This document shows positions 21,618 through 30,390 of a stretch of DNA of 64,000 bases, one piece after another. The DNA comes from Candidatus Polarisedimenticola svalbardensis (GTDB lineage Bacteria; Acidobacteriota; Polarisedimenticolia; Polarisedimenticolales; Polarisedimenticolaceae): the NCBI GenBank assembly GCA_014764515.1, contig JACXWD010000005.1, forward strand, positions 1-64,000. Reading direction: 5' to 3'. Each line of letters begins with the position of its first letter. The first letter of the stretch is position 1. The notes under the pieces were generated by a model that was not told where the DNA came from, did not search any database, and saw only the letters and a list, made by a program, of their open reading frames with translations. The position numbers and the translations under genes are program-made.

Positions 21618-24600
21618 GTGACCGTCAACATGCGACTACTGGTACCGGCCACCCTGGTACTTGCCGGGGCTGCGGTCTGGATCGCCTGGCAGGCTACCGG
21701 GCCATCGCCGCAGCCTGTCCTCGACCCGGCGTTCGCCGCCTCCTTGCCGCCGGCGCGGCAGGAGATTGACGATCTACTGAGGGAAAGGCGACGGGAACCG
21801 GCCAAGGAGCGGGCCCGCCTTCTGTACTCGAATACGAGGAAGGAATACGGCGACCGCTCGGTTGAAGCGGTACAAACCCTGGACCTGCTGGTGGAGACGC
21901 TCTACCGCGGCGGTGGCTTTCGAGATCCCGAGACGCTCGCCCTGGGCGAGGAAGCGGTAGCGCTTCGGGAGGAACTGTATGGGTCCCACCATCCGACCCT
22001 GGCCGACAGCCTGCACCAGCTCGCGCTGCTTAATTACTTCGATCAACTCCGGGACGAGACGCTGGAACTGGCGGAGCGCGCGCTGAAAATTCGCCGCGAA
22101 GCGTTCGGGGAAGACCATGTCGATGTGGCCAAAAGCCTGCAATTCCTGGGTACCCTGTACGATGAATGGGGTGACTCCCGGAGAGGCAGAGAACTGCTGG
22201 AACGCTCGCTCCGGATCCGAGAGGATGTGCTGGGGCCCGATCATCCAGATTTGACGGAGAGCCTGAACTACCTGGCCAACTGCATGTCGAGACTTGGGGA
22301 GTTTGAAGAGGCGTTGCGCCTCTACCAGCGGGCCGAACGGATTTGCACGGACACCTTCGGTCCGGACAGTGCCCCCATAGTAAAAATCATTTACAACCAG
22401 GGCCAGTCCCAGCAGGCGCTGGGGAGATATTCCAAAGCACGTGCACTTTATGAGCGATCACTCAAGATCGGTCTCGATACGGTAGGTCCGGAACATCCCA
22501 ATATATTCAACATCCGATCGGGCCTGGCTGCCCTGTTGTACCAACTCGGGGATTACGCCTCTGCCCGGGCCCAGTACGAACAGGTTTTGGAGGGCCAGGC
22601 GAGAACGTATGGAGACGACCAACCGCACTATGCGTTCAGTCTGAGAAGCCTCGCGGGACTGCATCATTCGACCGGGGACCTGGAGGTGGCTCTAAAACTT
22701 TACCGGCAGGCCCACGAGATCCTGGAGGTGGCCATCGGACCTGCCAGTCCCGACGTGGCATCTGCCAAATCCGATATTGCATCCGTTCTCGGTAGTCTTG
22801 GGAGACATGAGGAGGCAAGATCGCTGTACTCCGAGGCGCTGGAGATCCAGGAGCGCTCCCTGGACCCGGGCCATGCAGCTCTTTCGACCACGCTTCTGGG
22901 GATGGCCGAATCCGCCAGACATGGAGGTGACCTGCAGGAGGCGGAGAGATTGCTCGAGCGTTCGTTGGAGATTCTCGAGGGAACCCTGGGCCAAGGGCAT
23001 CCCGGCGTGGTCGAGCCGCTGCTTCAACTGGGAGAGCTTGCCCTTTCCGACGGCCGGATCGACGTGGCCCGCGCCCGGTTCAGCAGAGCACGGCTAGTGA
23101 CGGAAGTTGCGTTGGGGCCTGGGTACCCGACTCTGGCCCGTATCCTGTACGGCGATGCCCGAGCGTTGGCCCGGGAGAAGAAGTGGACCCGGGCCTTCGC
23201 GACGGCCCTCAAAGGTGCCGGTATCGCTCGCTCCCACGTCCGGGCCACGGCCCGGAGCCTGCCTGAGCGGGAGGCGCTGACTTATGCCGGGCATGTGCGG
23301 GAGAATCTAGACTTGGCGCTGACCATCACCGCCGATCATGGTGACAGCTTATCCCGGTCGGTTGATGAGCTATGGACCGGCGTGATCCGAGCCCGCGGGT
23401 TGGTGCTGGACGAGATGGCGGCTCGCCATCGCACGGTGGCCGCCAGTTCCGATGCCCGGGTTCTGCAACTGGCCGCCGATTTGCAGGAGAGCCGGCGGAG
23501 GCTGGCGAACCTGATCGTTCGTGGAGCTGGCGACCTCCCTCCGGAGCAGTACCGGGATCTCATTGCGAGCGCAAGGAAAGAGCGGGAACGGGCGGAACTC
23601 GCATTGGCCGATCGTAGTCGTGATTTCCGGTTGACGCAGGTCCATGAGGAGACCGGTCTCGAAGAGCTGGGGCTCCGCCTGCCGGCTGGGACCTGTCTTG
23701 TGGCGTATTTCCAGTTCCAGCACCAGGGCACTCCATCCACACCGGGCTACATGGCGTTTGTGCTGGGAGAGGATCGGCGGAACCCTCAAGCCGTCTATCT
23801 TGGAACGGCCGCGGGTGTGGATGACGCGGTTCGGGCGTGGAGGGCTGAAATTCTGGGAGGGGCGGCAGGGGCCGGGGAAATGCACAGGGAGACCGGCCAG
23901 CTGCTGAGAGAGATGGTCTGGGATCCTTTAGAGCGGTCCTTGGTCGGTGCGGACCGGGTGTTCGTCATCCCCGATGGTTCCCTCAACCTCGTGAATATCG
24001 CCGCCCTTCCGTCCGGCCGGGACCGGTACATGGTGGAAACGGGGCCAACGCTGCACCTCCTCTCGGCCGAACGGGATCTCACCGGTCCAGGGGAACTCCC
24101 GGCTGGCGGCAGCGGACTCCTGGCACTGGGCGCACCTGATTTCGGTCATGCTTCCGGGATCTCCAACGACCGTTTCCAATCCCATGATTTCCGGCCGCTC
24201 CCGGCGACGCTCCAGGAAATCGACGCGGTACAGTCGATATGGTCCCATGGCCCGGAAGGAAACTCGGGGCAGGTGATGCGATTGACCGGCGAGTTGGCCA
24301 CGGAGAAGGCGTTCGAGGAACATTCCCGGGGAAAGCGGGTCATCCATCTGGCGACTCACGGTTTTTTCCTTAGCGGCCGCGACCATTCCGGCGCCGGCGA
24401 CAGTCTGCGAGGTATCGGAGGTCTGTCCCCGGTTTCCGGGCAGCCGGACCCGAACCTGCTGCTCCTTTCCGGTCTGGCCATGGCCGGAGCCAACCATCGT
24501 GGAACCGCTTCCGGCGGGAACGACGGCATCCTCACGGCGGAGGAGATCGCATCCATGGATCTTTCCGGGATCGACTGGGCCGTGCTCTCCGCCTGCGATA

Positions 24601-24884
24601 CCGGTGTTGGCGAGATCCAGGCTGGGGAAGGGGTGTTCGGCCTCCGCAGGGTTTTCCAGGTTGCGGGCGCCAGGACTGTGATCATGAGCCTGTGGCCGGT
24701 GGAGGATGAATCGACCCGGGACTGGATGGTTTACCTGTACAAAGGTAAATTCGAATTAGGGCTGGACACGGCGGAAGCGGTACGGCAAGCTACCCTCAAG
24801 GCACTGGGGGACAATCGAGAAACACATTTGGATCCCCACCCATTTTTCTGGGCCGGGTTCATAGCCTCCGGTGATTGGCGGTAA
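21618..24884 (+). CDS. Membrane-anchored TPR protein with C-terminal CHAT cysteine protease domain
   Basis: 1088 residues from GTG 21618, which has GGGG at a good distance; ATG 21630 is an equal alternative. Residues about 6-24 (LLVPATLVLAGAAVWIAW) form one membrane anchor. Residues about 50-510 are tetratricopeptide repeats of the kinesin-light-chain type (ALKIRREAFGEDHVDVAKSL, SLRIREDVLGPDHPDLTESL and others). A linker of about 200 residues leads to a CHAT domain with the predicted catalytic pair His914 (HLATHGFF) and Cys993 (LSACDTGVG) and the family end SLWPVEDESTRDWMVYLY. CHAT proteins are caspase-like proteases, often paired with peptides or defence effectors. The gene is followed after 25 bases by a small gene and a radical SAM gene, suggesting one functional unit. 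Which side of the membrane the CHAT domain faces is not certain. Confidence 0.92.
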   Translation: MTVNMRLLVPATLVLAGAAVWIAWQATGPSPQPVLDPAFAASLPPARQEIDDLLRERRREPAKERARLLYSNTRKEYGDRSVEAVQTLDLLVETLYRGGGFRDPETLALGEEAVALREELYGSHHPTLADSLHQLALLNYFDQLRDETLELAERALKIRREAFGEDHVDVAKSLQFLGTLYDEWGDSRRGRELLERSLRIREDVLGPDHPDLTESLNYLANCMSRLGEFEEALRLYQRAERICTDTFGPDSAPIVKIIYNQGQSQQALGRYSKARALYERSLKIGLDTVGPEHPNIFNIRSGLAALLYQLGDYASARAQYEQVLEGQARTYGDDQPHYAFSLRSLAGLHHSTGDLEVALKLYRQAHEILEVAIGPASPDVASAKSDIASVLGSLGRHEEARSLYSEALEIQERSLDPGHAALSTTLLGMAESARHGGDLQEAERLLERSLEILEGTLGQGHPGVVEPLLQLGELALSDGRIDVARARFSRARLVTEVALGPGYPTLARILYGDARALAREKKWTRAFATALKGAGIARSHVRATARSLPEREALTYAGHVRENLDLALTITADHGDSLSRSVDELWTGVIRARGLVLDEMAARHRTVAASSDARVLQLAADLQESRRRLANLIVRGAGDLPPEQYRDLIASARKERERAELALADRSRDFRLTQVHEETGLEELGLRLPAGTCLVAYFQFQHQGTPSTPGYMAFVLGEDRRNPQAVYLGTAAGVDDAVRAWRAEILGGAAGAGEMHRETGQLLREMVWDPLERSLVGADRVFVIPDGSLNLVNIAALPSGRDRYMVETGPTLHLLSAERDLTGPGELPAGGSGLLALGAPDFGHASGISNDRFQSHDFRPLPATLQEIDAVQSIWSHGPEGNSGQVMRLTGELATEKAFEEHSRGKRVIHLATHGFFLSGRDHSGAGDSLRGIGGLSPVSGQPDPNLLLLSGLAMAGANHRGTASGGNDGILTAEEIASMDLSGIDWAVLSACDTGVGEIQAGEGVFGLRRVFQVAGARTVIMSLWPVEDESTRDWMVYLYKGKFELGLDTAEAVRQATLKALGDNRETHLDPHPFFWAGFIASGDWR

Positions 24885-24909
24885 CGGGCGATATGCAAGG
24901 AGGAATGAG

Positions 24910-25158
24910 ATGGGCGAATCGCAAAAGACGGAAGTCAGGGTTTCCTTCGACGAACTGGGTCGCACCAAAATGATTGAAGCCACCACAGGAGACGTTAGAA
25001 CGGTGTTCGGTCCTCCACCTATACCGCTGTATGGGACGGACCCGTTCTGTCCGCCGTGGTCCATCAACTTGACACTGGAGGATGGCCGACTTACCGATCA
25101 CACCATTGAGTTACCGCCGGTTCCGGAAGGTGATGGGAGCCAGGGCGAGAGTACCTAG
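24910..25158 (+). CDS. 82-residue protein of unknown function, possible radical SAM substrate
   Basis: ATG 24910 has a perfect AAGGAGG six bases upstream (24897-24903), the best ribosome-binding site in this locus, which argues strongly that it is translated. The protein starts MGESQKTEVRVSFDELG and has a Pro/aromatic-rich middle, FGPPPIPLYGTDPFCPPW, with one Cys, followed by an acidic tail. It has no signal peptide or membrane segment. It lies between a CHAT protease gene and a radical SAM gene and overlaps the latter by 26 bases. Small proteins in this position are often precursors of modified peptides. I recognise no named family and see no standard cyclophane motif (for example W-x-N), so the substrate role is inference. 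It could equally be an adaptor or inhibitor of the CHAT domain. Confidence 0.72.
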   Translation: MGESQKTEVRVSFDELGRTKMIEATTGDVRTVFGPPPIPLYGTDPFCPPWSINLTLEDGRLTDHTIELPPVPEGDGSQGEST

Positions 25159-26155
25159 AGAGGCTTTCATCAATCTATCTGACAGCGAGCGAGCAAACTG
25201 TCTGTCCGACCGGTTGCTCCAGCTCATCGCGATGCCGACGGAGCAGTGCAACTTTCGTTGCCGGTACTGCTTCGAGGATTTCCAGCGGGGCCGGATGTCG
25301 CCGGCCGTGGTAAGCGGGCTCAAGCGGTTCCTTACGCGGAGGGCCGCAGGGCTGGAGCAACTCGCCATCGACTGGTACGGCGGGGAGCCCCTCCTGGCCT
25401 CCGATATCGTCCTCGACATCCAGAGCCATGTTCGTGATCTCTTGCAGCGCTATCCCGGCATCGACCTGCGCTCCTCTATGACCACGAACGGGTACCTGCT
25501 GGACCGGGACCTGCTTGCACGACTCGTGGAGCTGGGCGTTTCGCACTTCCAGATCGCCCTGGACGGGGTTCGGGAACTGCACGATACGACCCGTGTTACA
25601 GCCGGTGGGGTGGGCACCTTCGATCGGATCTGGGCGAACCTGGAGGCGGCCCGGGAAAGCCGGCAGGAGTTCGAGATCCTGGTCCGGTGCCAGATCGACC
25701 GCGGAAATCGGGACTCAGTTCACGAATTGACAGACCTGTATGCGGCCACCTTCGGGAATGACGCCCGGTTCTCGCTGGTGTTTGTCCCGCTGAGTTGCGC
25801 CGTAGCAAAGTCGGAGGATCCGTCCACCTACCTCGATCCGGCGGAGGTCCGGTCAACTCTTGTCGAGGCCTGGACGTATGCCGGGTCCCGGGGTATCGGA
25901 ATTCCCCCCGCTCATGCTGGACCGAACATCTGCTACGCCGCCTGGGGAAACTCATTCATTGTCCGGTCCGACGGCTCCCTTTCCAAGTGCACCGTGGCCC
26001 TGTCCAGCCCCCGGAACCAGGTCGGCAGGCTGCTGAAGGACGGGCGGATGGAAATCGACAACGAGGCGATGAACGGGTGGATGCGGGGTTTGTGGTCCGG
26101 GGATGAGACGGAACTCGGTTGCCCGATGATCGGTTACGCCGAGACCTCGCGCTGA
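25133..26155 (+). CDS. Radical SAM enzyme with SPASM-like C-terminus (peptide-modifying type)
   Basis: 340 residues from ATG 25133; an in-frame ATG at 25082 is possible but has its Shine-Dalgarno touching it. The 4Fe-4S/SAM motif is C39-NFR-C43-RY-C46, followed by the family features WYGGEPLL, TTNGYLLD and FQIALDGVRELHD found in anSME/SPASM peptide maturases. The C-terminal part has only three further conserved-looking Cys (NICYAAWGN, SLSKCTVAL, ELGCPMIG), so at most one auxiliary cluster. The protein ends soon after the last Cys, and its 3' end overlaps the convergent transporter gene by 22 bases. Such enzymes make carbon-carbon, ether or thioether links in ribosomal peptides; the 82-residue neighbour or the CHAT protein is the natural candidate substrate. 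Confidence 0.9.
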   Translation: MGARARVPREAFINLSDSERANCLSDRLLQLIAMPTEQCNFRCRYCFEDFQRGRMSPAVVSGLKRFLTRRAAGLEQLAIDWYGGEPLLASDIVLDIQSHVRDLLQRYPGIDLRSSMTTNGYLLDRDLLARLVELGVSHFQIALDGVRELHDTTRVTAGGVGTFDRIWANLEAARESRQEFEILVRCQIDRGNRDSVHELTDLYAATFGNDARFSLVFVPLSCAVAKSEDPSTYLDPAEVRSTLVEAWTYAGSRGIGIPPAHAGPNICYAAWGNSFIVRSDGSLSKCTVALSSPRNQVGRLLKDGRMEIDNEAMNGWMRGLWSGDETELGCPMIGYAETSR

Positions 26156-27480
26156 ATCTTCGGAATGAACAAGGTGATCAGGATCGGCACCAGCATCGCC
26201 ACGGCGCCCAGGCCGTACGCCGTGACGGCGCCCAGTCGCCAGTAGATGACGCAGGCGATGATCGGCCCTACCGCCCTCGATAAGGCGCCCATGGACCGGA
26301 AGATCCCCAGGATCCTGCCCTGGTCGGTGGCCGGCGTCAGCAGGGAGACCAGGGAGGTCAGGCAGGGTGTGGCCATGGCCGAGCCGACAGCGATGAAGAA
26401 CAGGCCGGCATACAGCCATGGTGTGCTGTGAGCGGTTCCGGTGAGGGCGAGGCCGGGGATGATGGCGATCAAGCCCTGGATCGCCATTTTCTTTTCTCCC
26501 ACCTCGTGGGCCTTGCGCCGGACGTAGCCGCCTTGCACCAGGGCCAGAACGACCCCGATGAAGATGAACATGATGCCTATATCCATCGGCTCATAAGCCA
26601 GTCGTTCCGCCGCCAGGAAAGTGAGGGTGAATTCCACGCCGGAGAACAACACCAGGAACGCGAAGTACGCCAGGATGGTAGTGCCGACGCCGGGGAACTG
26701 GAAGGTCTGCAGCACACGAAACGGATTGATGGTGCGCTGGCTTGCGGAAGTCCCTCGCTTTTCCTTCGGGAGGGTTTCCCTGAAGTAGCGGGCCACGTAA
26801 AGCAGGTTGATGACCGAGAGAATCAGAGCGATCAGAGCCGGCAGCGAAAACGGGTGCAGGCCCGGAACGGACGGGAGCGAGATCGACAGGTCCCACAGCG
26901 ACGCCAGGCCACCCAGGGCCGGCCCCAGGATGAACCCCAGGCCGAAGGCGATGCCTACGATCGCCATGCCTTTGGAGCGGGTCTTGTCCGTCGTGGTATC
27001 CGCCACCGCCGCCGTGGCCGCCGAGATATTCCCCGCCATGATCCCGCCCAGGATCCGGGACAGGATCAGAACCAGGAAGCTGCCTGCGAATAACCAGCCC
27101 ACATAACTCAGGCCGATGCCGGCGATGCAGAGCAGCAGGATCGGTTTGCGGCCGAAGCGGTCGCTGAGCTGACCCCAGATCGGAGCGGCCAGGAACTGCA
27201 GCAGGGAGTAGACCGTTCCAAGCAGACCGCCGAACAGGACGATGGGAACCGCTTCACCAACGCCGGCGCCCAGCCAGGCTGTGTTGTGGATCAGGTCGAC
27301 GAAGAACCCCAGGGTGGCGGAGTCGGCATCATGGGTGGTGTACCAGTCCAGCATCGCCGGGAACAGCGGGAAGATGATGCTGAACCCGATCAGGTCCAGG
27401 AACAGGGTCAGGAAGACCGCCTTCAGGGCGCGGCGGCCGCCCTGGTCCAGCGGTTCGGTAGTTTCCTTCGGGGTGGACAC
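26134..27480 (-). CDS. MFS transporter, TetA/DHA1-like
   Basis: 448 residues from GTG 27480 (AAGGGAT five bases upstream); a frame opening at 27600 would add a hydrophilic shadow. About twelve membrane segments. The MFS motif A between segments 2 and 3 is GQLSDRFGRKPILLL, and segment 5 carries the exporter-like GFILGPALGG. These fit the proton-coupled drug/metabolite exporters of the DHA1 group. Substrate unknown. It is convergent with the radical SAM gene, sharing 22 bases of 3' ends, and may or may not belong to that locus functionally (for example as a product exporter). Confidence 0.88.
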   Translation of the reverse strand: MSTPKETTEPLDQGGRRALKAVFLTLFLDLIGFSIIFPLFPAMLDWYTTHDADSATLGFFVDLIHNTAWLGAGVGEAVPIVLFGGLLGTVYSLLQFLAAPIWGQLSDRFGRKPILLLCIAGIGLSYVGWLFAGSFLVLILSRILGGIMAGNISAATAAVADTTTDKTRSKGMAIVGIAFGLGFILGPALGGLASLWDLSISLPSVPGLHPFSLPALIALILSVINLLYVARYFRETLPKEKRGTSASQRTINPFRVLQTFQFPGVGTTILAYFAFLVLFSGVEFTLTFLAAERLAYEPMDIGIMFIFIGVVLALVQGGYVRRKAHEVGEKKMAIQGLIAIIPGLALTGTAHSTPWLYAGLFFIAVGSAMATPCLTSLVSLLTPATDQGRILGIFRSMGALSRAVGPIIACVIYWRLGAVTAYGLGAVAMLVPILITLFIPKIQREVSA

Positions 27481-27581
27481 AGGTAATCCCTTCCTATCCG
27501 TATCAGGGGAGCGCACATGGTAGCCGCACCGAAGCGAGATGGAAACCCCAACCTCGTGTATGCTTTCCCCAAGAGGGGGGT

Positions 27582-28337
27582 ATGCGAGGCAGCCGAACAC
27601 TCATTGGTGCGGTCCTGCTGGCGGTTTCCGTCGCTTCCGCAGGTATGAGCGATCCAGAGCTGGAGCGTTTCCTGGCGTCCGCCCCGGTTGTGGCCAACGT
27701 GGAGGTCGGGAAAGGCGTCACCGGGATCCGGCAGCTGACCCTGCGGGACGGCGACACCGAACTCAGGGCGTCGTTCAAGACCGTGGACGAACTGACAGGC
27801 CTGCGGATGGCAGGCACCGGCCTGGCGGAACTGAACCAGGCCGACCGCTACCACTACGATATCGCCGCCTACCTGCTGGACCGCATGCTCGGCCTGAACA
27901 TGGTCCCTGTGACGATCTACCGGGAACTGGACGGCGAGCCGGGATCCTTGACGGTCTGGATCGAGGGCGCCATCGACGAAAGCGAGCGCAAGAGTCGGGA
28001 ACTGCCACCCATCGGTGACAAGGCGAGCATGCTGGTCTTCGATCTTCTGATATTTAACGAAGACCGCAACACCGGCAACATTCTGTACACCCTGGGAGAT
28101 GGCCGGATGCATCTCATCGACCACTCCCGCAGTTTCCGGACCTACACCGGCCGGCCGCGGAGCCTGAAGAACCAGGATATCGAGATGCCTGACGATTTCA
28201 GGGAACGATTGGCGGCGATGGAGCCTGATCGGATCCGGACGGTTTTGGCGCCATGGCTGAAGGAAGTCCAGATCCGTGCGCTGCTCAAACGCAGCGAGAA
28301 GCTACTGGCTATGGGCGGGCCACTTCCTCCGGCCTGA
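27582..28337 (+). CDS. Secreted protein with FAM20C/HipA-like kinase fold signatures
   Basis: 251 residues beginning with a signal-peptide-like MRGSRTLIGAVLLAVSVASA and preceded by GAGGGGGG. Motifs in the second half read like the catalytic and metal-binding loops of FAM20/HipA-like atypical kinases: FDLLIFNEDRNTGNIL (catalytic Asp, then Asn) followed by MHLIDHSRSF (metal-binding Asp). Upstream, MVPVTIYRELDGEPGSLTVW resembles the hinge strand. Related bacterial and eukaryotic proteins phosphorylate proteins or sugars in secretory or extracytoplasmic space. The fold call is by motif reading only and the substrate is unknown. Its 3' end overlaps the convergent gene at 28302 by 36 bases. Confidence 0.68.
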   Translation: MRGSRTLIGAVLLAVSVASAGMSDPELERFLASAPVVANVEVGKGVTGIRQLTLRDGDTELRASFKTVDELTGLRMAGTGLAELNQADRYHYDIAAYLLDRMLGLNMVPVTIYRELDGEPGSLTVWIEGAIDESERKSRELPPIGDKASMLVFDLLIFNEDRNTGNILYTLGDGRMHLIDHSRSFRTYTGRPRSLKNQDIEMPDDFRERLAAMEPDRIRTVLAPWLKEVQIRALLKRSEKLLAMGGPLPPA

Positions 28338-29270
28338 TCCATAGGCGTCCCGATAATGGTGCACGCCGGTGCCGAGGAAGTTCGGCTGCCTGCCGAACTT
28401 CTTTTGCAGGAGCCGCTCCAGCTTGAGCAGCGCCTTCTCGCCCTCTTCATAAAGGGTGTGTCCCTTCCCGGAACGGCCCTGCCGTGAGGTTTCCATCAGA
28501 ACCTCGGTGGGACCGTAGGCGATTTCGCCGGCGACGTGGCGCAGGAGGCGATCTTTGCCGCCCTCTTCCCTGGCGTCGGTGTAACCCATCAGGGCGACGA
28601 AATCGACCCGGTCCTGGATATGGTTCGCCCAGGTTTTGCGCTTCCCTCCGGCTGTGAGGCGGAACAGTTTCGGCTGGCTGTTGCCGTCGTACCAGGCCGG
28701 TATCGTGACGGCGAGTGTCAGCTTCTTTTTTGCGGAGGAGACCCGGTCCAGAAGGTCCAGGTAGGCACGGGCTATACGTTTGTTGGTCTTGCTGTCGGAC
28801 AGCCCCTTACGCTTTTTTTTCCACAACGGCTTGCCGCCCACCGGCGAGGCCCGGTGAGGCTCGATGTCCAGGTTGATCCCTGTGAATCCAGGTTCGGTGC
28901 GGCCGTCGTTGAAGCGGTGTATCCAGGAAACCCAGTCCAAAACCACCTGGTGGTCAGCCGGTTGCCTGGTGCGAAAAGGACGGATCCAGTCTTCCTGGAT
29001 CGAGCCTCGAGGGACGGCGTAAACCTGGATGCCTGCTTCGTTGGCCTGTCGCAGGAGCGTAGACAGGGAACCTGTGTCGACGTCTTTCGGGTCCAACAGG
29101 AAGTACAGGCGGTCTACCGCGACGGCAGAGTCGGTACAGAAACGGATCAATCGCTTCTGTTCTTCGAAGTCGGTGACGCCGTCCCGGACTCGGCCGTCGG
29201 TCATGGCTGCTGCAGGGCGCCAGACGTACAGGGAACGGGAGAAAGCAGGGGCGGCCCACAGGGCGGCCAT
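28302..29270 (-). CDS. Secreted TIM-barrel-like (GH18/DUF4849-type) protein of unknown function
   Basis: 322 residues from ATG 29270. The pattern YFLLDP, GFTGINLDIEPH, LTLAVTIPAWYD and VDFVALMGYTD is that of a GH18-like barrel, where the acidic cluster on the DIE strand is catalytic; here it is LDIEPH, so glycosidase activity is possible but not certain. An earlier start at CTG 29303 is attractive: it has GAGGT five bases upstream, overlaps the mqnC stop by 8 bases, and completes a proper signal peptide (ARTATAALILMAALWAAPAFS). With ATG 29270 the leader is short and lacks a ribosome-binding site. It is the last gene of the mqn operon, with no evident link to menaquinone. Confidence 0.72.
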   Translation of the reverse strand: MAALWAAPAFSRSLYVWRPAAAMTDGRVRDGVTDFEEQKRLIRFCTDSAVAVDRLYFLLDPKDVDTGSLSTLLRQANEAGIQVYAVPRGSIQEDWIRPFRTRQPADHQVVLDWVSWIHRFNDGRTEPGFTGINLDIEPHRASPVGGKPLWKKKRKGLSDSKTNKRIARAYLDLLDRVSSAKKKLTLAVTIPAWYDGNSQPKLFRLTAGGKRKTWANHIQDRVDFVALMGYTDAREEGGKDRLLRHVAGEIAYGPTEVLMETSRQGRSGKGHTLYEEGEKALLKLERLLQKKFGRQPNFLGTGVHHYRDAYGSGRRKWPAHSQ

Positions 29271-29295
29271 CAGGATCAGGGCGGCGGTTGCCGTC

Positions 29296-30390
29296 CTAGC
29301 CAGGATGGACCTCGAGCCGTTCGTATTGCATGTTGCGGCGGGCAGCGGTGAAACCGGCGTCCCGGATCGCCCGGACGATCTCGTCCTGGTTCATCTGGAA
29401 CACGGTCCCGGCGGCGGCGACCACGTTCTCCTCGATCATGGTGGAACCCATGTCGTTGACCCCGAACGCCAGGGCGGCTCCGCCGACCTTGGGGCCCTGG
29501 GTCACCCAGGATGCCTGGAAGTTTTCAATGTTGTCCAGAAACAGTCGGGCCACGGTGATGGTGCGGAGGTACTCGGCCGAGCTCGCCTCTTCTCCGCCCA
29601 GGTCACCTTCGTGAGGCTGGTAAGTCCAGCCGATGAAGGCGGTGAACCCGCCGGTGCGGTCCTGAAGTTCACGGATCCTGGCCAGGTGCTCGATACGGTG
29701 AGCACGGGTTTCCACGTGGCCGAACATCATGGTCGCCGTGCTGCGCATCCCCATGTTGTGGGCTGCTTCCATGACCCCGAGCCACTCGTCGGAGCTGCAC
29801 TTGTTGGTGGCCAGTTGCTCCCGGATCTCGTCCACCAGGATTTCCGCCCCGCCGCCGGGAATGGAGTCCAGGCCGGCGGCCCGCAGCCGCTCCAGGGTTT
29901 CGGCCAGCGAAATCCGGGAGGCGCGCCGGATATGTTCGATCTCCGGCGGGGAGAGAGCATGGAGCCAGAGGTCCGGGAACGCCTCCTTGAGCTTCCGGAA
30001 CAGATCTTCGTAGTAATCGATTTTCAGCTTCGGGTTGTGCCCGCCCTGTAACAGGATCTGGTTGCCGCCCAGTTCGTAGGTTTCGCCGATCTTGGCGATG
30101 ATCTCATCTGCAGGGAGGACGTAACCTTCCTCGTCGTCGCCAGGCGGCCGGTAGAAGGCGCAGAAGCTGCAGAACGCGTTGCAGATGTTGGTGTAGTTAA
30201 CGTTGCGGTCGATGATGTAGGTCACCACCTTGTCCGGGTGCTTCCGCCTGCGAACCAGGTCGGCCAGTGCGCCCAGGGTGGTGATCTCTTCATGCTCCAG
30301 AAGCAGCAGCGCCTCTTGAGGTGAGATCCGCGTCTCCTCCAGGATTTTCGAGGCGACAGCGTCCAGGTTGGCTCTGAAGTTTTCCGTCAT
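29296..30390 (-). CDS. mqnC: Cyclic dehypoxanthinyl futalosine synthase
   Basis: A radical SAM enzyme of the futalosine route to menaquinone: it cyclises dehypoxanthinyl futalosine. 364 residues from ATG 30390. The cluster motif is CNAFCSFCAFYRP (CX3CX2C), and other matches are GGNQILLQGGHNP, ALSPPEIEH and SIPGGGAEILVDEIR, all typical of MqnC rather than MqnE. The ATG shares one base with the mqnA stop (TGATG), so the two are translationally coupled. An extra upstream open stretch to 30495 is only the mqnA antiframe. Confidence 0.95.
   Translation of the reverse strand: MTENFRANLDAVASKILEETRISPQEALLLLEHEEITTLGALADLVRRRKHPDKVVTYIIDRNVNYTNICNAFCSFCAFYRPPGDDEEGYVLPADEIIAKIGETYELGGNQILLQGGHNPKLKIDYYEDLFRKLKEAFPDLWLHALSPPEIEHIRRASRISLAETLERLRAAGLDSIPGGGAEILVDEIREQLATNKCSSDEWLGVMEAAHNMGMRSTATMMFGHVETRAHRIEHLARIRELQDRTGGFTAFIGWTYQPHEGDLGGEEASSAEYLRTITVARLFLDNIENFQASWVTQGPKVGGAALAFGVNDMGSTMIEENVVAAAGTVFQMNQDEIVRAIRDAGFTAARRNMQYERLEVHPG

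Noticed and set aside
26428-27093. Plus-strand frame of 221 codons over the MFS gene
   Set aside because: Gln/Asp/Arg-rich shadow of a membrane-protein gene.
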